Both the position numbers and the translations under genes were made by a program. Source: Marinilabiliales bacterium (GTDB taxonomy: Bacteria; Bacteroidota; Bacteroidia; Bacteroidales; F082). From it: a stretch of 5,396 nt of DNA. Shown here in pieces: positions 1 to 5,396 of this stretch; the stretch's first letter is position 1; each line of letters starts with the position of its first letter. The notes beneath the pieces were generated by a model. The model was not told the DNA's origin, made no database searches, and was given only the letters and a program-made list of their open reading frames with translations. Location of the stretch: contig PKSW01000217.1 in assembly GCA_002869465.1 (NCBI GenBank), positions 1-5,396 on the forward strand, given 5' to 3'.

Positions 1-105
1 AGTATTTGGGTAAAGACCCTTATCGATATTTTTTATCGCTTCATGTACATCTTCCTTGGATGCGGAAACGCCTCTTTGATTGTATCTGGATGCTTTCTGA
101 TTCAT
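1..105 (-). CDS. purM: Phosphoribosylformylglycinamidine cyclo-ligase (AIR synthase), N-terminal fragment
   Basis: Reading leftward from the ATG at 105-103, 35 codons stay open to the window edge, beginning MNQKASRYNQRGVSASKEDV and continuing with HEAIKNIDKGLYPNT. I recognise the S-R-Y-N-x-R-G-V-S-A-S-K-E-D-V-H-x-A-I-K-N-I-D-K-G pattern as the start of the Bacteroidota form of AIR synthase. That family carries out the ATP-dependent ring closure of FGAM to aminoimidazole ribotide, step five of de novo purine synthesis, in the cytoplasm. The catalytic and ATP-binding parts lie outside the window, so activity cannot be judged. The start is the only ATG in frame, the family similarity begins almost at once, and there is no clear Shine-Dalgarno, which is usual in this phylum. 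The gene lies 62 bp downstream of the four-helix-bundle gene on the same strand. Identification rests on recalled family sequence, not on a search. Confidence 0.78.
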   Translation of the reverse strand, partial: MNQKASRYNQRGVSASKEDVHEAIKNIDKGLYPNT

Positions 106-137
106 ATTGCCAATTATAACTTAAATATGAAATAAAT

Positions 138-154
138 AATAAGAAATAAGGAAT
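138..154. repeat. Left arm of AT-rich inverted repeat flanking the four-helix-bundle gene
   Basis: The plus strand reads AATAAGAAATAAGGAAT. Its first 12 bases (138-149) are the exact reverse complement of 548-559, and its last 11 (144-154, AAATAAGGAAT) are the exact reverse complement of 536-546. The two right-hand segments are almost contiguous, so the arms look like inverted copies differing by a short indel of about 7 bases. The arm lies 13 bp beyond the stop codon of the four-helix-bundle gene. The base composition is very AT-rich, so part of the match could be chance or general leader composition. Confidence 0.6.
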
Positions 155-167
155 GTAAAATGTGGCA

Positions 168-530
168 TCATGATCTGTTTTTCTTGGCTGTTTCAATACT
201 CTTTAGAAAGATGGCAATAAGTTCATTATTCTCTTGAACGATCTGTTCAATTTTTTCCTTACTTAGTAAAGGTTTTCTTTCAATAATCTTTAAACAAACC
301 CTGGTTTCTCGAAGTTCTTTTAGAATGACTTTCATCTTATGGATAAAATCATTCGGTGATTCTGCTGATTGAGCCTCTCCGTAATTTAATGCAGTTGAAG
401 TTCCGCACCGAATTAATTGTCCTGAAATATATTTTCCAAGTCGCGATTCAGGTAATAAATCAACAATATCACTTATTTTTAGTGCAAATTCAATCAGCCG
501 GTCTTCCAGATCAAACTTTCTATAACTCAC
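168..530 (-). CDS. Four-helix-bundle protein of the S23 / 23S rRNA intervening-sequence family
   Basis: This 120-residue cytoplasmic protein shows the family signature throughout: F-D-L-E-D-R-L-I-E-F-A near the start (residues 6-16), then I-R-C-G-T-S-x-A-L-N-Y-G-E-A-Q (40-54), A-E-S-x-x-D-F-I-H-K-M-K (56-67) and L-K-E-L-R-E-T (70-76). Four predicted helices fall at about 9-24, 30-57, 58-86 and 91-115, and the length is normal and intact. The family was first seen in open reading frames inside 23S rRNA intervening sequences. Free-standing copies are common in Bacteroidota, and the Avd accessory protein of diversity-generating retroelements shares the fold. Its biochemical role is unknown; nucleic-acid binding is inferred from the basic fold relatives. 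The start is a GTG at 530-528, chosen because AAGGA lies 7 nt upstream and the family similarity begins at residue 3. No rRNA or retroelement parts are visible nearby. It lies 62 bp from each neighbour, between inverted repeats, suggesting an accessory insertion. Confidence 0.9.
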   Translation of the reverse strand: MSYRKFDLEDRLIEFALKISDIVDLLPESRLGKYISGQLIRCGTSTALNYGEAQSAESPNDFIHKMKVILKELRETRVCLKIIERKPLLSKEKIEQIVQENNELIAIFLKSIETAKKNRS

Positions 531-535
531 CAGTA

Positions 536-559
536 ATTCCTTATTTTTTATTTCTTATT
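536..559. repeat. Right arm of AT-rich inverted repeat flanking the four-helix-bundle gene
   Basis: Two segments match the left arm in inverted orientation: ATTCCTTATTT at 536-546 pairs with 144-154, and TTATTTCTTATT at 548-559 pairs with 138-149. Together the arms enclose the whole coding region, so a transcript could fold with the gene in the loop. The arm begins 6 bp upstream of the GTG start and contains its probable ribosome-binding site. Confidence 0.6.
538..542 (-). promoter_or_regulatory. Probable ribosome-binding site of the four-helix-bundle gene, inside the repeat arm
   Basis: On the minus strand this reads AAGGA, 7 nt before the GTG at 530. It is the only well-spaced Shine-Dalgarno-like site among the starts in this window, and it supports the GTG start. 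It sits within the AAATAAGGAAT segment that can pair with the sequence just after the stop codon, so translation could be affected by that pairing (inference). Confidence 0.5.
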
Positions 560-560
560 G

Positions 561-586
561 TTTATTCCTTATTCCTTTATTCTTTA
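561..586. repeat. Short tandem ATTCCTT-like repeats
   Basis: ATTCCTT occurs twice in tandem at 564-570 and 571-577, followed by a related ATTCTTT at 579-585. A further ATTCCTT is at 536-542. The run fills most of the gap between the ompA-like stop codon and the four-helix-bundle start. It may be a decayed low-complexity border of the inserted gene. It contains no promoter-like element or hairpin that I can see. Confidence 0.5.
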
Positions 587-592
587 GACTAG

Positions 593-3076
593 CTATTCAA
601 AAGTTAATTTCTTCGTTTCGGTGTTGTAGGAATAATTACCGAATTGCTTTAAAAAGTCATCACCAAAAACAAGGTCGTAATTTAGCTTGTGGGTCACTTT
701 TAGTTGCACATCTTTTACGGTTTTATTAGCGATCCTTATTTCCTTGATGTTAATAATAGCCCTATCGGCTATTGTATTATCCGCCAAAATTTTTTCCGGA
801 TCACCTTCAAAGTTCTCTTTACTGATGGCGCCCCATTTCAGCAGATCGAGGGCTTTTTCGAGCGATATCATAGGTTGTGATGTTCTGTCGTAGGCAAACT
901 CCTCGTTGTAACCTTCAATCACACAGGACGAAATGTAGATACCTGTTTTGGGCTCTTCCCTGAAGAACACCGCGTTGTCATCAGGATTCAATAGGATGTT
1001 CACATCGGCAATATTTATATTGGAGGCTTGGGGTACATAATCTTTTCTTAATACCCTGAATTCTGTCCTCCGGTTTAACTGGTGTGCAGCTTCTTTTTCT
1101 GAATTCGTAGCAAGTGAGTTAATAAAATCGTCATCCAGCGTGGTTCCTTCGGTAAACAGATAACCATCACGCATGATATTCTTTTTCAGCGTCCGGGGCA
1201 CATGCTCGCCATATCCTTTGGCTACTAGGCGCTGGGGTTCAATGCCCCTGATGATCAGGTAATCAACCACTGATTGTGCGCGTCGTTGCGATAAAATATC
1301 ATTGCGCTCATCCGTATCCCGTGTATCGGTATGGGCAGCAAGCTCAATGACCAGGTTTGGATTGTCGCGAAGGGTTTGAATGAGTCCCTGCAATGAATCC
1401 TGGTATTGAGGTTTCAGATCCCACTTGGCCAAGTCGTAAAGAATTTCTGGTAAAACTACAGGTTCGGCTGGGATTGGTTCCAGTAAGAAATCCTTTTCAA
1501 AATCTTTACTAAACTCAACACCAACAGTTGTAATGGTTCCCCTGTTATTAAAATAATTAGGTTTGGTCACGATAATGTCGTAAGTCGTATTGGTTTCCAT
1601 CTGGCTTTTGCCGAAGGAATAAAAACCATCCTGATTGGTTATGGTTGTTACTGACAAGCCACTTGAACCTACCAGTTTTACTGATGCGTTTTCGACCAGC
1701 AGCAGCGTCCGATCATCTTTAACAGTTCCTGATAAAGTAAATTCAAGGGATGGCTCGATAAAATACCAAATATCTTCTTCTCCTCGTGTTCCTGACCTGT
1801 TCGAACTTATATAACCAAATTCTTCTGTGGGATGAAACGCAATTCCGAAATCATCCTGACTCGAGTTCATGGGAAATTTCAGATTCTGCGGAACACCCCA
1901 TTCGCCAGCTGTATCGATAGTGGAAACAAAGATATCCAATCCGCCCATGCCGCCATGGCCGTCAGAAGCGAAATACAGGGTGGTATCATTTCTTAAAAAA
2001 GGAAACATTTCATCACCCGGTGTGTTCACCACATCTCCGAGGTTTAAGGGTCTTCTGAATCCATCAGACTTAGAATCACGAAAGGCGACCCAAATGTCTT
2101 TTCCCCCCATGCCCCCTTTTCTGTCGGCAGAAAAGTAAATGATGAGTTCATTTTCGCTGATGGTTGGCTGGCCAATAGTTGACATGGTATCGATTCCTTT
2201 GATATCTACCATCTCGGGTTCGCTCCAGTTCCTGCCGGTGCGACGAGCCAGATATACCTGGCATCCTGATTCTTTTTGCACATCGTTATGGCAACGGGTG
2301 AAATAAAGGGTGTTAAACTTGCTGTTAAATGTAGCAGCACCTTCGTTAGCTTCTGTGTTCACTGTTTCAGATTCGTCAAACAAAACGGGTTCGCTCCAGT
2401 CATCTTTTCGGTCCAGTTTGGCTACAAAAATATCCGTAAAATTCTGCCCTGTCCAATTGTCAGTTTCTTTGCCCGTGGCACCTTCCCTGTTAGATGTGAA
2501 GGCAATTTCATTATAATTATCACTTGTAAAAGCCGGGGCAAAATCCGACTCGCGCGAATTGATCTTTTTTACATTGGTGATTTCATATTTGGAAGGATTT
2601 TCAACCCATTCCTGAACGAGCGCGGCAGTCTCTGCGCCACGTTTACCACGAGGGTCATCCGGTACTTTCTCAGCATAGGCATTATATTGCTCTATCGCTT
2701 CTTCATATTTACCATTGATCTTCAGGGCATCAGCGTATCGTAATAATATTTCAGGATTCCTTTTATCCCACTCGTTGGCAACAAGCCTTTTATAAGAGGC
2801 TTCAGCCCTTTTATAGTTACTTGTAAGGCGATAACATTCAGCAAGTTGAGCTGTAATACGGTTCTTTTCTTCTTTGTTTTTTTTAACCTTGGTGTAGGCT
2901 TTTTTATATTTATCGATGGCAATGGTATATTGCTGCTTGGCAAATGCTTCGTCAGCAGGTTTAGCAGGATTTCGCTGTGCATTTATGGTAAATGGTATTA
3001 AAAGAAATAAAACCAGTAGCGTCTTTAAAAAAGTACCGTTCATTTGTATGTTATTATGGCTATTGTGCTGATTCAT
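593..3076 (-). CDS. PorE-like OmpA-family protein: TPR, PD40 propeller, CRD, OmpA and retropepsin-like tail
   Basis: This is an exported, probably periplasmic peptidoglycan-binding protein of 827 residues. In order it has a signal peptide (hydrophobic about 17-31, ending INAQ at 31-34, no lipobox Cys); TPR-like helices (about 40-160); five PD40 propeller blades (about 178-220, 244-278, 299-332, 354-386, 406-439), with GGMGGKDIW and GGMGGLDIF in blades 3 and 4; a carboxypeptidase-regulatory-like beta domain (446-530); an OmpA domain (540-678); and a retropepsin-like tail (711-827). D584 and R599 have the same 15-residue spacing as the diaminopimelate-contacting pair of E. coli OmpA, so peptidoglycan binding is likely intact. 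The TPR-propeller-CRD-OmpA order matches PorE of the type IX secretion system; many paralogues share it, so a secretion role is only possible. Unlike P. gingivalis PorE it is not predicted to be a lipoprotein and has the extra tail. The start could instead be the internal ATG at 3043 (Met12), which gives a more typical signal peptide. It follows the TatA-like gene by 20 bp, so an operon is likely. Confidence 0.88.
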   Translation of the reverse strand: MNQHNSHNNIQMNGTFLKTLLVLFLLIPFTINAQRNPAKPADEAFAKQQYTIAIDKYKKAYTKVKKNKEEKNRITAQLAECYRLTSNYKRAEASYKRLVANEWDKRNPEILLRYADALKINGKYEEAIEQYNAYAEKVPDDPRGKRGAETAALVQEWVENPSKYEITNVKKINSRESDFAPAFTSDNYNEIAFTSNREGATGKETDNWTGQNFTDIFVAKLDRKDDWSEPVLFDESETVNTEANEGAATFNSKFNTLYFTRCHNDVQKESGCQVYLARRTGRNWSEPEMVDIKGIDTMSTIGQPTISENELIIYFSADRKGGMGGKDIWVAFRDSKSDGFRRPLNLGDVVNTPGDEMFPFLRNDTTLYFASDGHGGMGGLDIFVSTIDTAGEWGVPQNLKFPMNSSQDDFGIAFHPTEEFGYISSNRSGTRGEEDIWYFIEPSLEFTLSGTVKDDRTLLLVENASVKLVGSSGLSVTTITNQDGFYSFGKSQMETNTTYDIIVTKPNYFNNRGTITTVGVEFSKDFEKDFLLEPIPAEPVVLPEILYDLAKWDLKPQYQDSLQGLIQTLRDNPNLVIELAAHTDTRDTDERNDILSQRRAQSVVDYLIIRGIEPQRLVAKGYGEHVPRTLKKNIMRDGYLFTEGTTLDDDFINSLATNSEKEAAHQLNRRTEFRVLRKDYVPQASNINIADVNILLNPDDNAVFFREEPKTGIYISSCVIEGYNEEFAYDRTSQPMISLEKALDLLKWGAISKENFEGDPEKILADNTIADRAIINIKEIRIANKTVKDVQLKVTHKLNYDLVFGDDFLKQFGNYSYNTETKKLTFE

Positions 3077-3096
3077 CTAACGATATTACATCTTAT

Positions 3097-3438
3097 TTAT
3101 TGGGTATAGGGTGTTGAATCTTTATTGGATTCAATTTCCGGTTTCTCCTCTGCATTTTCATATGGATCAGTTTCGGCAGACGGACCGTATGTTTTATCGG
3201 GCTCCAGGTCCTTTTCAATTTTGGTTTTGTAAGCGGCTAGCTTCTTGTCGCGTTCGATCCTGTCGGCTTCTTTATTGATCTCCGTTTTAATATCTTCCGA
3301 TGCCCTTTTGATATCGTTGATGAATTTACCAAGATTTCTTGCAATTTCAGGAATCTTGCTGGGCCCGAAAATAAGAAATGCTGCCAAAACAATCAGCAAT
3401 ATTTCACCACTTCCAAAATCAAAAAATAGTAATCTCAA
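3097..3438 (-). CDS. tatA: Twin-arginine translocase TatA/TatB-family protein, TTG start
   Basis: This 113-residue inner-membrane protein has the TatA/TatB plan. A short N-out segment is followed by one transmembrane helix (about 9-24), the F24-G25-P26 hinge, an amphipathic helix with K28-I-P-E-I-A-R-N-L-G-K (28-38), and a charged, helical then acidic cytoplasmic tail (40-113). In the Tat system such subunits assemble with TatC to pass folded proteins with RR signal peptides. TatA versus TatB cannot be settled from sequence alone: the FGPSKIPEIARNLGK stretch and the longish tail fit either, and the symbol is provisional. The start is a TTG at 3438-3436. A TAG lies four codons upstream in frame, no ATG or GTG lies between, and the helix needs this N-terminus. 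An AAGG lies only 2 nt upstream of the TTG, too close for a good Shine-Dalgarno. No tatC is visible in the window. The gene is separated from secDF by a terminator and probably leads a unit with the ompA-like gene. Confidence 0.88.
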   Translation of the reverse strand: MRLLFFDFGSGEILLIVLAAFLIFGPSKIPEIARNLGKFINDIKRASEDIKTEINKEADRIERDKKLAAYKTKIEKDLEPDKTYGPSAETDPYENAEEKPEIESNKDSTPYTQ

Positions 3439-3464
3439 AGCCTTATTCTATTTTAAAAACAAAG

Positions 3465-3472
3465 CAAAAGTA
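3465..3472 (-). promoter_or_regulatory. Possible -7 promoter element (TACTTTTG) for the tatA-ompA-like unit
   Basis: On the minus strand this is TACTTTTG, an exact match to the Bacteroidota -7 consensus TAnnTTTG. It lies just after the T-run of the secDF terminator and 26 nt before the TTG start, so it would give a leader of roughly 20 nt. The expected TTTG -33 element is not found about 19 nt further upstream, where the terminator stem lies. The call therefore rests on one half-site and its position. Confidence 0.35.
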
Positions 3473-3474
3473 AT

Positions 3475-3519
3475 AAAAAAAAGCCCCATCCTGATAGCTA
3501 TCAGAAATGGGACTTTTTT
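3475..3519 (-). terminator. Intrinsic terminator downstream of secDF
   Basis: The arms AAAAAAGCCCCAT (3477-3489) and ATGGGACTTTTTT (3507-3519) pair over 13 positions. Between them the perfect palindrome CTGATAGCTATCAG (3491-3504) extends the stem. On the minus-strand RNA the one imperfect outer pair (3484 with 3512) is a G-U wobble and the stem is followed by eight U (from 3482 down to 3475). On the plus strand that pair would be a C-A mismatch. This fits termination of secDF transcripts, whose stop codon lies 14 bp upstream. The plus-strand tail is also T-rich, but no plus-strand gene is present to use it. Confidence 0.88.
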
Positions 3520-3533
3520 ACTCGTTTTAAAGG

Positions 3534-5396
3534 CTAATTTTTCTTTTTGCGAGAAGCTGTTTTGGCTTCTTTCTCAAGTAATTCTTTCTCTTGTTTATCG
3601 CCACCCAATAAATCATATGCAATCGGACTCGCCGTAAACAGTGATGAATAGGTACCTACCAGGATACCGATCAGCAATGCAAATACAAATCCTCTGATCA
3701 CTTCACCTCCCAACAGGAAGATCACCAGCAATACAACCAGTGTGGTACCTGAAGTGTTGATTGTACGGGCCAGGGTGCTGTTCAAACCTTCGTTGATATT
3801 TCTTTTCAAGGGATGCCTTGGGAATAAATATGTATATTCCCTGATACGGTCGAAGATAATTACCGTATCGTTAATGGAATAACCGATAATGGTCAGAATG
3901 GCGGCAATAAATGCCTGGTCAATTTCCATACTGAATGGCAGGATACCGTAAAATATAGAAAACATACCCAGGGTAATAATCGAGTCGTGGAATAGGGCGA
4001 TCACACCAGCTAAACCATACTGCCATTTTTTAAAACGTATAGCAATGTAAACAAAGATGATTAACAATGCGAATACCACAGCGTAAATAGCACGGGTACG
4101 AATATCGTAAGCAATTGTTGGCCCGATTTTCTGGGAGCTTAAAATACCCAGTAGCTTATTTTCTCCTTCTGTATCAGTTGAAAATTCTGTGTAGTCGATT
4201 TCTGTTGAATAATATGATGAAAGACTATTAAACAGTTTCTTCTGGATCAATGCATCCACATACGTTGAATCATTGTCGATCATGAATTTTGTAGTCAGTT
4301 TTATCTGGCTATTGGAACCGAAAGTTTTGATATCAGGTATGACCCCATCAAATTCAGCCGTTAAGTCTTTTCTTACCTGCTCTGCATCTACATCCTTGTC
4401 AAAACGAACCACATAAGTACGTCCGCCTGTAAAATCAATACCGAGATTCAGTCCTTTAATGGCGAGTGACCCAATACTTAGAACGATTAATATTGCTGAA
4501 ATAATATAAGCTCTTTTACGAACCCCGATAAAATTATAAACAGTGTTGGCTAGGAAATTAGCTGTATACTTATTGCTGAAGCTGATTTTCATGTTCTTAT
4601 TCAACATCCAGGTAAAGATCAACCTTGAAATAAAGATAGCGGTGAATAGTGATGAAAGAATACCAATGATCAATGTGGTTGCAAAACCTTGTACCGGGCC
4701 TGTACCGAAAATATACAACACAATACCCGTCAAGAGCGTTGTTACGTTACCGTCAATAATAGCTGAATATGCATTTTTATATCCATCGGTAATGGCAAGT
4801 CGAGCGCCTTTACCGGCCCTGACTTCTTCTTTAATACGTTCAAAGATAATTACGTTGGCATCCACCGCCATACCGAGTGTTAATACAATACCTGCCATAC
4901 CGGGCAATGTAAGCACGGCGCCAAGTGATGCCAATACACCAAATAGGAAGAAAATATTGGCTATGAGGGCGAGGTTAGCTACCAAACCGGCACGGTTGTA
5001 ATAAACGATCATGTAGGCCAGTACCATGATAAATGCCAGGATGAAAGAATTCATACCTGCACGAACCGCTTCACGACCTAACGAAGGACCCACAACGGCT
5101 TCTTCTACAATTTTGGCTGGTGCTGGTAATTTACCGGCTTTCAGAATATTGGCCAGATCCTGTGCTTCTTCCAGTGTCATGCTGCCTCCTGAAATGGAGG
5201 ATCTTCCCGTAGGGATTTCGTCATTAACATTGGGATAGGAATACACGTAATTGTCAAGTACGATGGCGATTTGTCTTCCAACATTCTCGCCTGTAATTCT
5301 TTTCCAGACTTTTGCACCTTGTGAATTCATTTGCATATCCACGGCTACGCCACCATTCTGGTCGTAATCCTGACGGGCATCAACAATTACATCTCC
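3534..5396 (-). CDS. secDF: Protein translocase subunit SecDF fusion, C-terminal 620 residues
   Basis: The gene is open at the right edge; frame runs on through GDVIVDARQDYDQNGG to 5396, so the 5' end is outside the window. SecDF is an inner-membrane, proton-driven partner of SecYEG that pulls exported proteins out on the periplasmic side. Visible parts, numbered from the first codon in the window, are: the end of the SecD periplasmic domain (1-105) with K-L-P-A and V-V-G-P-S-L-G; SecD helices (about 115-265) with V178-D-A-N-V-I-I-F-E-R-I, which holds the conserved helix-4 Asp179; a linker; the SecF first helix and G-I-D-F-T-G-G (319-325); a SecF periplasmic loop (about 330-430); and the SecF helices (about 435-595) with I-N-D510-T-V-I-I-F-D-R-I. 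It ends in a Lys-rich cytoplasmic tail. Both conserved membrane acidic residues are present, so a working proton path is expected. SecD and SecF are fused in one frame, the usual Bacteroidota form, normally about 1000 residues, so roughly 380 residues are missing. A TAG stop is followed by a strong terminator. Confidence 0.96.
   Translation of the reverse strand, partial: GDVIVDARQDYDQNGGVAVDMQMNSQGAKVWKRITGENVGRQIAIVLDNYVYSYPNVNDEIPTGRSSISGGSMTLEEAQDLANILKAGKLPAPAKIVEEAVVGPSLGREAVRAGMNSFILAFIMVLAYMIVYYNRAGLVANLALIANIFFLFGVLASLGAVLTLPGMAGIVLTLGMAVDANVIIFERIKEEVRAGKGARLAITDGYKNAYSAIIDGNVTTLLTGIVLYIFGTGPVQGFATTLIIGILSSLFTAIFISRLIFTWMLNKNMKISFSNKYTANFLANTVYNFIGVRKRAYIISAILIVLSIGSLAIKGLNLGIDFTGGRTYVVRFDKDVDAEQVRKDLTAEFDGVIPDIKTFGSNSQIKLTTKFMIDNDSTYVDALIQKKLFNSLSSYYSTEIDYTEFSTDTEGENKLLGILSSQKIGPTIAYDIRTRAIYAVVFALLIIFVYIAIRFKKWQYGLAGVIALFHDSIITLGMFSIFYGILPFSMEIDQAFIAAILTIIGYSINDTVIIFDRIREYTYLFPRHPLKRNINEGLNSTLARTINTSGTTLVVLLVIFLLGGEVIRGFVFALLIGILVGTYSSLFTASPIAYDLLGGDKQEKELLEKEAKTASRKKKN

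Noticed and set aside
106..167. A promoter for purM (TATAATTG near 110-120)
   Set aside because: It differs from TAnnTTTG by one base, lacks a -33 element and lies only 6 nt before the ATG, which leaves almost no leader.
1923..2125. DNA repeat from the two GGMGG-DI segments
   Set aside because: These are homologous propeller blades at the protein level; the nucleotide copies have diverged and need no separate repeat explanation.
2276..2743. A 155-codon open frame on the plus strand
   Set aside because: It is fully antisense to the propeller and TPR coding region, has no recognisable family features and a composition expected of a shadow frame.
2722..2982. An 86-codon minus-strand frame within the TPR region
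   Set aside because: It overlaps the ompA-like gene in another frame. Its Lys/Leu/Pro-rich product follows from Lys-rich TPR codons read out of frame.
3077..3096. An ATG-TAA mini-frame in the tatA-ompA gap as a regulatory upstream frame
   Set aside because: A single start-stop pair in 20 bp of AT-rich DNA is expected by chance and overlaps the tatA stop region.
3245..3637. A 130-codon plus-strand frame spanning the tatA start, the terminator and the secDF end
   Set aside because: It runs antisense across two well-supported genes and through a terminator hairpin, and shows no family similarity.
4543..5001. A 152-codon plus-strand frame opposite secDF
   Set aside because: It is antisense to the conserved SecD membrane region; the hydrophobic stretches reflect the complementary strand.
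5340..5342. Treating the GTG here as the start of a 602-residue SecDF
   Set aside because: The frame stays open to the window edge and encodes the conserved SecD segment with DARQD-x-DQNGG, so this is an internal valine codon of a truncated gene.

Overview
The window looks like chromosomal DNA of a member of the Bacteroidota, probably near the Bacteroidales or a related order. The order-level placement is inference. The evidence is a fused SecD-SecF protein, a TPR / beta-propeller / OmpA protein of the PorE type, the Bacteroidota-style N-terminus of an AIR synthase, AT-rich leaders with few Shine-Dalgarno sites, and a TAnnTTTG-type promoter element. Every gene lies on the minus strand, so transcription runs from right (5396) to left (1).

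Layout in the direction of transcription: (1) 5396-3534, the C-terminal 620 residues of SecDF, with its N-terminus outside the window; (2) 3519-3475, a strong intrinsic terminator built on a perfect palindrome, followed at once by a TACTTTTG element that may start the next transcript; (3) 3438-3097, a small TatA/TatB-family protein that appears to start at TTG; (4) 3076-593, 20 bp downstream, an 827-residue secreted protein with TPRs, a five-blade PD40 propeller, a carboxypeptidase-regulatory-like domain, an OmpA peptidoglycan-binding domain and a C-terminal retropepsin-like domain whose catalytic motif is degraded; (5) 530-168, a four-helix-bundle (S23 / 23S rRNA intervening-sequence type) protein between AT-rich inverted repeats; (6) 105-1, the first 35 codons of purM (AIR synthase), which runs off the left edge.

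Three consecutive genes concern the cell envelope: SecDF drives late Sec export, the TatA-like protein belongs to the folded-protein export pathway, and the PorE-like protein should be exported and hold onto peptidoglycan. The tatA-like and ompA-like genes are probably co-transcribed. The S23 gene interrupts the run into purM and looks like an accessory cassette.

No complete, clearly new system is visible. The two points most worth following are the pseudo-retropepsin tail on the PorE-like protein and the inverted-repeat-bounded S23 gene, whose ribosome-binding site lies inside one repeat arm. There is no gene-free stretch over 300 bases, and I see no tRNA, rRNA, CRISPR array or transposase.
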